Assembly: GCF_027257195.1 (NCBI RefSeq) | Contig: NZ_JAPDFS010000004.1 | Location: 146,270-203,692, forward strand | Origin: Halorubrum sp. F4 | Lineage (GTDB): Archaea > Halobacteriota > Halobacteria > Halobacteriales > Haloferacaceae | DNA: 57,423 bases | Direction: 5' to 3' | Shown: positions 43,517-51,654 of the stretch, piece after piece | Position numbering within the stretch: position 1 is the first letter of the stretch | Layout: each line of letters starts with the position of its first letter | Program-made: the position numbers and the translations under genes | Notes under the pieces: model-generated | The model's database searches: none | Seen by the model: only the letters and a program-made list of their open reading frames with translations | What the model was told of the DNA's origin: nothing

Positions 43517-44995
43517 TCAGGCGTCCGGCCACCGCTCGATGTACACCGTCTCGTCGGTGTAGAAGTGGATCATGTCCTGACCCTGGGCGTGGAGGTCGCC
43601 GAAGAACGAGTCCTTCCGGCCGCCGAAGTGGAAGAACGCCATCGGCGCGGCGGTCCCGGCGTTCACGCCGACGTTCCCCACGTCGGCCTCGTGGCGGAAC
43701 TTCCGGGCGTCGCCCCCGCTGGCCGTGAAGAGGCTCGCCGCGTTGCCGAAGTCGCTCCGGTTTACCACGTCGATCGCCTCGTCCATGTCCGCGACGCTCA
43801 TCAGCCCCAGGACGGGACCGAATATCTCCTCTTTGACGATCTGCATCGCCGGGTCGACGTCGCCGAACACGGTCGGCCCGAGGAAGTTGCCGTCCTCGTA
43901 GCCCTCGACCGCGACGTCGCGGCCGTCCAAGAGCAGGTCCGCTCCCTCGTCGATCCCGCTCGCGATCAGCTCGCGGACGCGCTCCTCGTGGTCGGGCGTG
44001 ATCAGCGCACCGATGTCGGTGTCGTCGTCGAGACCGTAGCCGACGGTTCGGGACTCCGCCTCCGCCAGGACGCGGTCGACGAACTCGTCGTAGACGTCCG
44101 CCTCGACGACGACGACGTCGTTCGCGAGACAGCGCTCGCCGCCGCACGCGAACGCCGAGGAGACGGTCTTCTTCGCGGCGAAGTCGAGATCGGCGGTCTC
44201 GGTGACGACGACGTGATTCTTCGCGCCGCCCTGCGCCTGGGCACGCTTCCCGTTCGCGGCGGCGCGCTCGTAGACGTGTCTCGCGACGGGCGTGCTGCCG
44301 ACGAACGAGACGCCCTCGATCCCGTCGTGGTCGAGGATCGCGTTCACCGTGTCGGCGCTCCCGTGGACGAGCTGGACGACCCCGTCGGGAAAGCCCGCCT
44401 CGTCGATCAGTTCGAAGAGTCGTTCGGCGACGACGGGGTCACGCTCGCTGGGTTTGAGAACGAACGCGTTCCCGGTCGCGACCGCGTACGGGAGGAACCA
44501 CAGCGGGATCATTCCGGGGAAGTTGAACGGGGTGATCGCCGCGAATACGCCGAGCGGCTTGCGGACCGCGGTCTCGTCGATGTCCGGCGCGGCGTTCGGC
44601 AGGTGGCCCGCCTGCATCATCGAGGGAATGCCGCAGGCGACCTCGACGTTCTCGATGCCGCGGCGAAGCTCGCCACGGGCCTCCGCGAGCGTCTTGCCGT
44701 GTTCGCGGACCAACACCTCCGCGAGCTCGTCTTGGTGCTCCTCGAGGAGTCGCTTGAGCTCGAAGAGCGGCTGGATGCGGGCCTCGACGGGCGTTCGCGA
44801 CCACTCGCCGAACGCGTCCCGTCCCGCCCGGACGGCCGCGTCGACGTCCTCCTCGGCGCTGAATCCGACGCGCGTGAGCGTCTCTCCGGTTCCCGGATCG
44901 ACCACGTCCTGCCCGTCGGTTCCGGTCGACGCCCGCCAGGAGCCGTCGATGTAGTTCCGCACGTCCCCCCACGGTGGTGTGGTATCGAGTGCCAT
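43517..44995 (-). CDS. mmsA: CoA-acylating methylmalonate-semialdehyde dehydrogenase
   Basis: A 492-residue aldehyde dehydrogenase: NYIDGSWRASTGTDGQDVVD, KPLGVFAAITPFNFPGMIPL, GVSFVGSTPVARHVYERAAA, FACGGERCLAND (catalytic Cys near residue 289) and GGRKDSFFGDLHAQGQDMI with IHFYTDETVYIERW. The C-terminal signature is characteristic of MMSDH rather than ordinary aldehyde dehydrogenases. It makes propionyl- or acetyl-CoA from (methyl)malonate semialdehyde in valine, beta-alanine, thymine or inositol breakdown. TATA-like ggacttacc (about 45021-45029) is 30 nt upstream. Confidence 0.92.
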   Translation of the reverse strand: MALDTTPPWGDVRNYIDGSWRASTGTDGQDVVDPGTGETLTRVGFSAEEDVDAAVRAGRDAFGEWSRTPVEARIQPLFELKRLLEEHQDELAEVLVREHGKTLAEARGELRRGIENVEVACGIPSMMQAGHLPNAAPDIDETAVRKPLGVFAAITPFNFPGMIPLWFLPYAVATGNAFVLKPSERDPVVAERLFELIDEAGFPDGVVQLVHGSADTVNAILDHDGIEGVSFVGSTPVARHVYERAAANGKRAQAQGGAKNHVVVTETADLDFAAKKTVSSAFACGGERCLANDVVVVEADVYDEFVDRVLAEAESRTVGYGLDDDTDIGALITPDHEERVRELIASGIDEGADLLLDGRDVAVEGYEDGNFLGPTVFGDVDPAMQIVKEEIFGPVLGLMSVADMDEAIDVVNRSDFGNAASLFTASGGDARKFRHEADVGNVGVNAGTAAPMAFFHFGGRKDSFFGDLHAQGQDMIHFYTDETVYIERWPDA

Positions 44996-45071
44996 CTCTC
45001 GGGCGACGATTCTCGCCCCTTCGGTAAGTCCTTTCGGAGGGATCCTCCGCCGGTCGTGTCACCGAGCGTGC

Positions 45072-46160
45072 CTACGATCCGTGTTCAAAGAGAAGGTATC
45101 CAAGGGCACCCGCCACGAACGCAACGCCGATATTGGTTACCACACCGAGCAACCCGATCCCGATCGTGAGCGGCAGGTGATCCGTGTCGAGGCCCGCTCG
45201 TCCGAGCTCGATGGCGATCAGCCCGAGGACGACGCCGAGCATCGGCAGGGGGAACGCCGACACGATACCGACCGCCAGTACGGCGGCGACCGCGTAGATC
45301 GCGCCGAGAATGACGTTCGATCCGGCGGTTCGCGCACCGAAGGCGTACTTTCCGGCGACACCCCCGCTCCCGTGGCACATCGGCATCGCTCCGAGCGGAA
45401 CGGCGAACAGATTCATCACGCCCATGCTCGTGGAGAGCTCGTCGGCGGAGACGTCCGCGTCGTAGTAGTCCGAGAGCAGTAACGAGGTGGCGACGGCGGC
45501 GTTGCCCACCGTCATGGCGAGCTGCGCGACAGTCCCTTCGAGCGCCGCCACGGAGACGGACGAAGGATCCGGAAGAGCCACCGTAAACGCGGGAAGCTGC
45601 GGCGTCGGGACGCCGACCTGAGTGACGGTAAAGACGACGCCGACGCAGAGAACGACGAGGGCACTCGCCTTCCGGTACCCCGCGAGGATCACGACCGACG
45701 CGACGCCCATCGAGACGAGTGCGAGCGTCACCCCGTCGAGACTCAATCGAATGCCGGTTTCGAGAAGGATGAGCCCGACTCCGAGTTGAACGCCTCGGAT
45801 CACCGGTTGGCCCACGTACCGCTCGATCCGACCGAGCGTTCCGGTGGACCCGACGGCGAGAAGCACGACGCCGGCGAGGAGCCCCGCGACCGCGAGTTCA
45901 CTCGCCGTGAGCGCGCCCGCGATCACGAGCGCCGCGAGCGCTTTCATCGGCTCGACGGAGATGGGAAGCCCGTAGTGGAGCCCCCAGACGATCTGGAACG
46001 CCGCGAACCCGAGAAGGAGACGTGTCAGCGAGAGCTCCGTGAGGGCGGCAATAGCGACCACCACCGGAAACACCGTAACCGAATCACCCATCGCTCCGGT
46101 GAACTCATCAATGGAAAACTCAACCGAATTCCCGTCCCAATACTCGGTTGAAAACGCCAC
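45072..46160 (-). CDS. MOT1-type molybdate/sulfate transporter
   Basis: A 362-residue, about 10-helix transporter starting at GTG. MOT1 motifs are LPISVEPMKALAALVIAGA and PMCHGSGGVAGKYAFGARTA, with DEFTGAMGDSVTVFPVVVAI at the N-terminus. Plant and archaeal MOT1 proteins import molybdate with high affinity. TATA-like ggttaatgc (about 46187-46195) is about 30 nt upstream. It opens an island of oxyanion-related genes, and is relevant to the MoaD-like gene at 51037. Confidence 0.87.
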   Translation of the reverse strand: MAFSTEYWDGNSVEFSIDEFTGAMGDSVTVFPVVVAIAALTELSLTRLLLGFAAFQIVWGLHYGLPISVEPMKALAALVIAGALTASELAVAGLLAGVVLLAVGSTGTLGRIERYVGQPVIRGVQLGVGLILLETGIRLSLDGVTLALVSMGVASVVILAGYRKASALVVLCVGVVFTVTQVGVPTPQLPAFTVALPDPSSVSVAALEGTVAQLAMTVGNAAVATSLLLSDYYDADVSADELSTSMGVMNLFAVPLGAMPMCHGSGGVAGKYAFGARTAGSNVILGAIYAVAAVLAVGIVSAFPLPMLGVVLGLIAIELGRAGLDTDHLPLTIGIGLLGVVTNIGVAFVAGALGYLLFEHGS

Positions 46161-46257
46161 TATGCCAGGGAAAAACGTCGAGAGGCATTAACCTGTTCAG
46201 AAACCAGATCCAGCTGTTCCCCGGAGATGCGTGCCCTATTTCGGTTACCAAGGCTCC

Positions 46258-46528
46258 GTGAGTGGAAACGACGTGACTGACTCGTCTCCGCTTTTCGACG
46301 CCGAAGCGTTCGACGACCCGTCCGTGTCCGCCCTGGAGTTGGTGGTGTCATGGCGATGGGTCGTTCCGCGTCGGACGTCTTCCTGCCACGTGGGGCGGTG
46401 AGAACCGCGACTGGGCGCTGGACGGCCCCGACAGCAGGCCGAGCGCGGAGGTACGCGAGATCCGCGAGGAGATCGAAGATCGGGTCACGGCCCTGTTCGA
46501 TGAAGTCCTTAAACGCGAGTCGTCGGGG
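46258..46528 (+). pseudogene. Frameshifted arsenate-reductase/low-molecular-weight phosphatase relic
   Basis: Reading across three frames reconstructs the C-terminal part of an ArsC-type phosphatase. Frame one (46258-46350) reads FDAEAFDDPSVSALELVVS. Frame two (46350 to about 46382) reads MGRSASDV. Frame three (46382-46528) reads PATWGGENRDWALDGPD then EVREIREEIEDRVTALFDEV. This matches the expected VVSMG-CSxxDVCPA-RDWALDDP-EIRDEIExRVTALFDE order. Two frameshifts and loss of the N-terminal Cys-loop half mean it cannot be functional. It lies opposite and just beyond the 3' end of the MFS gene. The rest of 46161-46549 is without a gene. Confidence 0.65.
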
Positions 46529-46549
46529 ATACCTCCCCCCGACCTGCGT

Positions 46550-47893
46550 TCACGCGTACGCCTCGAACTCCTTCCCGAAGGCGAGGAAGTAGCCGGTTCC
46601 GAGGACGCCGATGGCGGCGGCGATCGTGAACGCCACTTCGGGGCTGACGAAGTCCCAGAGGTAGCCGCCGATGGCGGCACTCGGGATGACGATGGTGTTC
46701 CTGAGCAGGTAGTAGGTCCCGGTGACGCGGCCACCTGCTCCCCGTTCGGCCGGGCCAACGATGAGCGCCTTGTGCGATGGGAGTCCGGCGAACCGAAGTC
46801 CGGAAAACGCGAACACGATGATTAGAGCAGCCGGGTTCGCCGGCGTGTTGATCAGAATGACGGGAAAAACCCCGTAGACGAAGAACCCGAGTGCGACGAC
46901 CGGTTTGAGACCGACGCGCTCGGCGAACTTCGCGGCCGGCGCCATGCTGAGCAAGGCGATGAGCATCTCTACACCGAGTAGATAGCCGAAGAAGGCCGCT
47001 GGCGAGAGGTCGAGAGCGTATGACAAACTCCCGACCGAGACGGTCGTTTCCAGCCCCACACTGAGGAACCGGGTGACCACGAGGACGAAGAAAACGTACA
47101 CCATTCCGTTGGCAAAGCGGACCAACGTGTCGGCGACGAGTAGTGGGCGGAGTTCTTCCGGCATGTCGCGCAGGTCCTGCCGGATCTGTGCGAACCCCTC
47201 GAAGGAACCGCCGATCGAATCGGCGTCGACCTCGTACAGGAAGTGTTGGACGACGGTCCCGACGATCCCGAACACGACGGCGATCGCGAGGACGTACCGA
47301 AAGCTCACGGTGAACTCTGGATGAAGGTCGATGAGCACGGCTGCGAGAACGGGACCGATGAGGAACGCAGTACGCCGGAACGTCTCCGTACTGGCGAAGC
47401 CCGCTGCAAGTCGTGACGGATCGGTGGCCTGCTTCACGACTGCGAAGGTCGCGCCGAGACCGAACGACTTCCACGCCTGAGCGAGGACCAGTCCGACGAA
47501 GACCCAGATCCATGGCTCGATCGACATGCCGGCGATCTGAACGATCCCGACGTTCGGAGCGAACAGCCAAACTGCGAAGCCGAGCGTCGAGACGAACCCG
47601 AACACGGTAAGCGCGTAGCGAGACCCGATTCTATCGGAGACCGCGCCGCCGGGATAGGGGTAGATCGCCGAGATGACGTTGCCGAACGTTCCGAACAGAC
47701 CGACCACGAAACTGCTCGCCCCGAGCGCAACCATGTATTCGGGGAGGAATCGACTCGTCATCTGGAATCCCAGACTGAACGCGAACATGGCCAGCGACAG
47801 CACCAGGACGTCCTGTTGAAGTGCGAAGAACTGGCGAAACGTGTCTAGCGGGCTCGTATCCTGTGTCTCGACGGTGACTTGCTCTTTTGTCAT
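46550..47893 (-). CDS. Major facilitator superfamily transporter in oxyanion island
   Basis: A 447-residue, 12-helix MFS protein: FAFSLGFQMTSRFLPEYMVA, GNVISAIYPYPGGAVSDRIG (motif A, PGGAVSDRIGSR), RLAAGFASTETFRRTAFLIG, AERGAGGRVTGTYYLLRNTI and GTGYFLAFGKEFEAY. Substrate unknown; it is downstream of chrA on the same strand and next to an arsC-like relic, which hints at metal or metalloid efflux. The longest open frames on other strands here are shadows. Confidence 0.87.
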   Translation of the reverse strand: MTKEQVTVETQDTSPLDTFRQFFALQQDVLVLSLAMFAFSLGFQMTSRFLPEYMVALGASSFVVGLFGTFGNVISAIYPYPGGAVSDRIGSRYALTVFGFVSTLGFAVWLFAPNVGIVQIAGMSIEPWIWVFVGLVLAQAWKSFGLGATFAVVKQATDPSRLAAGFASTETFRRTAFLIGPVLAAVLIDLHPEFTVSFRYVLAIAVVFGIVGTVVQHFLYEVDADSIGGSFEGFAQIRQDLRDMPEELRPLLVADTLVRFANGMVYVFFVLVVTRFLSVGLETTVSVGSLSYALDLSPAAFFGYLLGVEMLIALLSMAPAAKFAERVGLKPVVALGFFVYGVFPVILINTPANPAALIIVFAFSGLRFAGLPSHKALIVGPAERGAGGRVTGTYYLLRNTIVIPSAAIGGYLWDFVSPEVAFTIAAAIGVLGTGYFLAFGKEFEAYA

Positions 47894-48028
47894 CGGTGTG
47901 TCGTCAGCAGAGACTCGTTCGGCCGTTCGGTCCGATCACGTCGGTTCTCGACCCGCTGTTCGACTCGCCCGAGTTGGCTTCGGATGACGTGTGAGCCCTC
48001 GTCATACGGTGATACCCTCGCGATCGTG

Positions 48029-49399
48029 TCACAGTACGATGAAGTACCATGCGATTCCGACGGCGCCGCCACCGAAGATGAGGTAGACCGCGTCGATCCC
48101 CCGCTGGAAGAGCCCGAACGTGACTGCCGCGAGCGCCACGGTCAGCGGATCGACGACGCCGTCGACGACGAACGACTCACGGGCGAGCGTGACGGTGGCA
48201 CCGAGGATCGCTCCCACGACTGCTGCATTAACTCCCTTCAGTGCCGTCTGGACGACGTCGTTCTCCCGAACCCTCGCGAAGTAGGGGAAAAAGCCCATGA
48301 TGAAAACGAACGACGGGCCGAAGGCGCCGATGGTGGCGACGAGTGCCCCGAGGACGGCGATTCCGACGAACCCGCCGGAGACGTCAAGCAGCAGTTTGTA
48401 CCCGACGAACGCGGTCGTCATCACGACCGGGCCGGGGGAGAGTTGTCCGATTGCGACGCCGTCGACGAACTCGCGGGCCGTCATCCACCCGAAGTCGGTG
48501 ACGACGTACTTCTCGATGAAGGGGATCAACACGAGGCCGCCGCCGTAGATGAACGACCCGGTGTACACCATGAACGCGAACAGCTGGACCCACGGGTTCG
48601 ACCACAGCAGGAGGAGGACGCCCCATATCGGCGACGACTCGAGTGCGCCCCTCGCGCCCGGGCCGAGGAGGTCGAGGACGCGATCACGGACGGTGTACAG
48701 CGCTGCGAGGACCACGCCGAGAAGTCCCCAAAGGCTCACCGCGCGGAGGTTCTCGCGGACCCACGTCGACCGGTAGATCATCACCGCCACGACGCCGGCG
48801 ACGACGAACGCGACCACGGGGTTCGGGTTCACGACCACGGTCGCGATGACGGTCGCGACCAACAGCACGGCCAAGAGGTAGTCGATCTCCCACGTCTCGG
48901 AGCCCAGCTCGAACTCGAGATCGGTGCGACCCTCCGCGAGCGCGGAGTGGCCCATCGACCACGCCGCGCCGACGATGAGCCCGATCACCACCGGATTGAT
49001 GCCGTAGAAGAACGCCTCGACGGAAGGAACGGCCTGATAGGCGAAGTATATCCACGAGAACAGCACGACGAGCAGGAACGTCGGAAGCATGAACGCGCCG
49101 CCAGCTACGAGCGCGCCGAGGTTCCCGCCGCGCACCCATCCCATGAAGATTCCGAGTTGCGTGGACGCCGGTCCGGGAAGCGTGTTACAGATGGCGAGTC
49201 CCTCCATGAACGTCTGCTGGTCCGTCCACCCCTCGTCGCCCACGAGGTCGTCCTCCATCATCGCGATGTGGACGAGCGGGCCGCCGAACCCGACGATCCC
49301 GATGTAGATGAAGTAGCGCGCGATCTCGACGAGGTTCGTCCGCGTCGGCTCGCCACTATAGGACGTGGCGGCCTCGCTGGCCGATTCCGTGTCCGTCAC
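48029..49399 (-). CDS. chrA: Chromate transporter ChrA
   Basis: A 456-residue long-chain CHR protein of two homologous halves. The first has YIGIVGFGGPLVHIAMMED, MEGLAICNTLPGPASTQLGI; the second TGSFIYGGGLVLIPFIEKYV with GVAIGQLSPGPVVMTTAFVG. It exports chromate and confers resistance in bacteria; in archaea it may also handle sulfate. The start is GTG with a Shine-Dalgarno-like ggaggcggtg about 8 nt upstream, unusual among the leaderless genes here. Divergent from the 49567 gene across a repeat-rich promoter region. Confidence 0.92.
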   Translation of the reverse strand: MTDTESASEAATSYSGEPTRTNLVEIARYFIYIGIVGFGGPLVHIAMMEDDLVGDEGWTDQQTFMEGLAICNTLPGPASTQLGIFMGWVRGGNLGALVAGGAFMLPTFLLVVLFSWIYFAYQAVPSVEAFFYGINPVVIGLIVGAAWSMGHSALAEGRTDLEFELGSETWEIDYLLAVLLVATVIATVVVNPNPVVAFVVAGVVAVMIYRSTWVRENLRAVSLWGLLGVVLAALYTVRDRVLDLLGPGARGALESSPIWGVLLLLWSNPWVQLFAFMVYTGSFIYGGGLVLIPFIEKYVVTDFGWMTAREFVDGVAIGQLSPGPVVMTTAFVGYKLLLDVSGGFVGIAVLGALVATIGAFGPSFVFIMGFFPYFARVRENDVVQTALKGVNAAVVGAILGATVTLARESFVVDGVVDPLTVALAAVTFGLFQRGIDAVYLIFGGGAVGIAWYFIVL

Positions 49400-49483
49400 C
49401 TTTCACCGCCTCCAGCACGTACCTCGCTGTGAGGGAACTCGATGACGACCGTCCGTACGCGCATGTCCGTGCGTTCGCACCAA

Positions 49484-49523
49484 GTGGTAAATAGATTTCT
49501 ATGGGTGGTAAAGTATTTCCCAC
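49484..49523. promoter_or_regulatory. Operator-like GTGGTAAA repeats in the chrA divergent region
   Basis: GTGGTAAAT (49484-49492) and GTGGTAAAG (49505-49513) are direct repeats 21 bp apart, two helical turns. The second also forms an imperfect palindrome with TATTTCCCAC (49514-49523). They lie between chrA (start 49399) and the 49567 gene, among TATA-like AT-rich stretches. A repressor or activator of both genes could bind here. Confidence 0.5.
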
Positions 49524-49566
49524 TACATGGCGGAGTGATGTTCATGAAGGATCGAGGTATCGTCGC

Positions 49567-50187
49567 ATGAACAGCCGGAAGAACGCGATGCTCACCACCG
49601 AGGACCGACGATGGCTGACCGGATCGAAGGCGTACGAGGGCGAACACGCCAAACAGCAGCGCTACCAGCGACGCCGCGACATCCGTGACCGGATCTATAA
49701 CTCGCTACTCGACTTCTCGATCGTGTTCGAGCACCTCGAGGAAGCCGAACGGGAGAAGCTGTTCCGCGAGGACGAGGGCGGTATCTCCGCTGATCCCGAA
49801 CTGGATCAGGGGGTCCGCGACGGTCTCGCGTTTCTCCTCTATAGCACCGGGATCACCGCATCGATGGACCGCGAGGGCGGCGTCGAAACGGACGCTCGGC
49901 GGCTCCTCCGGGACGCCGTGCGCGAGGCCGGCCGAGTCGACGACTACGTCGTTGAGGACGTCTCGCTGGACGTGCAGGCCCGGCCAGCGACGAGGTCGCA
50001 ACTGCAACGGAAGCTCGTCGACGGTGAAGAGCTATCCATGTCCGAACTCGCGATCTTACTCGAGTCCGAGTCGATCGATACGGACGAGATCCAGGCGCAC
50101 ATGCGCACGATGATAACGGAACAGGGAGACGACGCCGGTAGTTCGTCGAGCGAAATCGAAGCGACCCATACGGAGAAGCAAGAATGA
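49567..50187 (+). CDS. Uncharacterised acidic haloarchaeal protein
   Basis: About 206 residues from ATG 49567; a later ATG (49588) is possible. MLTTEDRRWLTGSKAYEGEH, RYQRRRDIRDRIYNSLLDFS, IVFEHLEEAEREKLF and LRDAVREAGRVDDYVVEDVS suggest a helical protein. Similar proteins exist in several haloarchaeal accessory regions, function unknown. Its stop overlaps the DUF892 gene start (ATGA). Divergent from chrA, so a role with metal stress is possible but unproven. Confidence 0.7.
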   Translation: MNSRKNAMLTTEDRRWLTGSKAYEGEHAKQQRYQRRRDIRDRIYNSLLDFSIVFEHLEEAEREKLFREDEGGISADPELDQGVRDGLAFLLYSTGITASMDREGGVETDARRLLRDAVREAGRVDDYVVEDVSLDVQARPATRSQLQRKLVDGEELSMSELAILLESESIDTDEIQAHMRTMITEQGDDAGSSSSEIEATHTEKQE

Positions 50188-50666
50188 CGATCGAAACGAA
50201 AGAGGACATGTTCATCCGGGAGTTGCGGAAGTTGTACCACGCCGAACTGGAGATCCTCGATCTTCACCGCGACCTCGCCGCCGCCGCCGCGAGTCCGGCG
50301 GTCGTGGACCTGTTTTCCGGCCACCGCGAGGACACGACCGAGCAGATAAACCGCATCGAGGAGATGTTCGAGACGATCGGCGCCGAACCTGCCGCCCGCG
50401 GCAGTCCGATCATGGAGGGATTGGTGGCCGAGAAGGACGAGTTCGTCAGCGAAGTCACGAGCGAGGAGTTACGCGATCTCGACGTAATCGGTGTCGGGAC
50501 GATCAACGAGCGGATCGAGATCACGCTGTTGGACCGGCTGATCTTGCTGGCAAATGATCTCGGCCTCCCGGAAGAACTGATCGCATCGCTCGAAGACAAT
50601 CGGTCGGAGGCACGGGCAGCGCTGTCGGAGATGCAGTCGATCCTCGACCGGAAACGGTCTGCGTAG
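50184..50666 (+). CDS. DUF892/YciF ferritin-like protein
   Basis: A 160-residue four-helix protein: MFIRELRKLYHAELEILDLH, FSGHREDTTEQINRIEEMFE, FVSEVTSEELRDLDVIGVG and ITLLDRLILLANDLGLPEEL. YciF-type proteins have a ferritin-like diiron fold with Glu/His ligands; E19, E/H in GHRED, and a Glu in the last helix are plausible here. They are induced by osmotic or oxidative stress. Coupled to the preceding gene by ATGA. Confidence 0.85.
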   Translation: MTIETKEDMFIRELRKLYHAELEILDLHRDLAAAAASPAVVDLFSGHREDTTEQINRIEEMFETIGAEPAARGSPIMEGLVAEKDEFVSEVTSEELRDLDVIGVGTINERIEITLLDRLILLANDLGLPEELIASLEDNRSEARAALSEMQSILDRKRSA

Positions 50667-50738
50667 AATCGTCGATGGCCGAAACCGATTCGATACTTGA
50701 AACCGGTCTCGGAGAAGGTGCGGCATCGAAAAAGCCCG

Positions 50739-50890
50739 TCCGGATTCACCGCCACTGGAAAACCACTAGCTCGTAGCAGGACGTATCACGAACGACTTAT
50801 TGTCGTCAGCGAGTATCCCCATCCGTGGTGGCAGTGACGATTCAGTTACCCCCACTGAGCCCCTTGTGACGACGGGTTTCCACCGAGCCA
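50739..50890 (-). other. Possible relict Orc1/Cdc6 gene start with origin-box-like repeats
   Basis: On the minus strand, tcggtggaaaccc (about 50873-50885) and a G-rich segment with aaggggctcagtggggg (50847-50865) resemble haloarchaeal origin recognition boxes. They precede an ATG at 50822 encoding MGILADDNKSFVIRPATS, Orc1/Cdc6-like at its start but stopping after about 18 residues. TTTTCCAGTGG (50752-50762 region) is another box-like core. The wider gap 50667-51036 also holds a dyad CGTGGAC/GTCCACG (50944-50969) and the promoter of the next gene. It may be a decayed origin; evidence is weak. Confidence 0.3.
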
Positions 50891-51036
50891 CCACATCCAC
50901 TTCCCGACGAGCCGCGCACGTCCCTCGTCGACGGATCGGTTCGCGTGGACCGACGCACGGCCGTCCACGCCGGATCGTCCCCACAGGTACCACCGGTGTC
51001 GCCCGTTTTTAAGCCGCCACGTCCCGATCGGTGGGT

Positions 51037-51654
51037 ATGGAACTGGAGTTGCGGTTCTTCGCGACGTTTCGGGAGGCCGCCGGCGGCAAGACCGTCGTCC
51101 GCGAGTTCGAGGACGGCTCCGACGTCGGCGACGTACTCCGCGCGCTGGAAGCGGAGTACGAGGGGATGGACGGCCGGCTGATCGTCGACGGCGACCTCGC
51201 CCCCCAGATCAACGTGCTGAAGAACGGTCGCGAGGTGTTACACCTCCAGGGGCTCGACACCGAACTCGCCGACGGCGACCGGCTCTCCGTCTTCCCGCCC
51301 GTCGCCGGCGGGACGATCGAGGGTGACGCCGCCGACGAAGAAGCGGAGGTTCCGCCGGAGCCGACGACCGAGCCCGGATGGGTCCGCCGCGAGGTCGCGT
51401 ATCGGGGGATCTCCCGGCGGCTCGCGGCCCACTACCTCGAGAACCTCGGCGGCGAACTCGTCGACACCGACGACCCCGCGGCGGCGACGCGCGTGGACGG
51501 CGAGGGCTGGCGCGCGACGCTCGACGCGGCGAAAGTGACCGCGGCGGCGTCGATCACGCTCACGGAGGTGACCGTCTCGTTCGCGGGCGAGGAGTCGGTT
51601 CTGGACGAGTTGCTCCCGAAGTTCGAACGAAAGGCGATGCGGGCCGGCGGCTGA
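51037..51654 (+). CDS. MoaD-like ubiquitin-fold protein with C-terminal extension
   Basis: A 205-residue protein. Residues 1-90 are a beta-grasp domain (MELELRFFATFREAAGGKTV to LSVFPPVAGG), with an internal diglycine where MoaD/SAMP proteins end. An acidic linker leads to a second domain of about 100 residues (VRREVAYRGISRRLAAHYLE, AKVTAAASITLTEVTVSFAG) ending FERKAMRAGG, again diglycine. The C-terminal domain resembles the DUF1952-type domain of MoaD fusions. TATA-like gtttttaagc (51004-51013) fixes ATG 51037. Possible sulfur carrier needing cleavage at the internal GG. The next gene overlaps by TGATG. Confidence 0.8.
   Translation: MELELRFFATFREAAGGKTVVREFEDGSDVGDVLRALEAEYEGMDGRLIVDGDLAPQINVLKNGREVLHLQGLDTELADGDRLSVFPPVAGGTIEGDAADEEAEVPPEPTTEPGWVRREVAYRGISRRLAAHYLENLGGELVDTDDPAAATRVDGEGWRATLDAAKVTAAASITLTEVTVSFAGEESVLDELLPKFERKAMRAGG

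Noticed and set aside
41761..43728. 655-residue open frame opposite the amidohydrolase
   Set aside because: Antisense composition; the amidohydrolase frame contains all family motifs.
47894..48028. 60-residue minus-strand open frame between chrA and the MFS gene
   Set aside because: It overlaps the end of chrA, has no TATA element at a suitable distance and no conserved features; treated as intergenic.
50823..50993. Upstream part of a 75-residue minus-strand open frame over the possible origin relic
   Set aside because: The extension covers the box-like repeats and is Arg/Val-rich; only the short MGILADD stretch looks protein-like, and it is not an intact gene.
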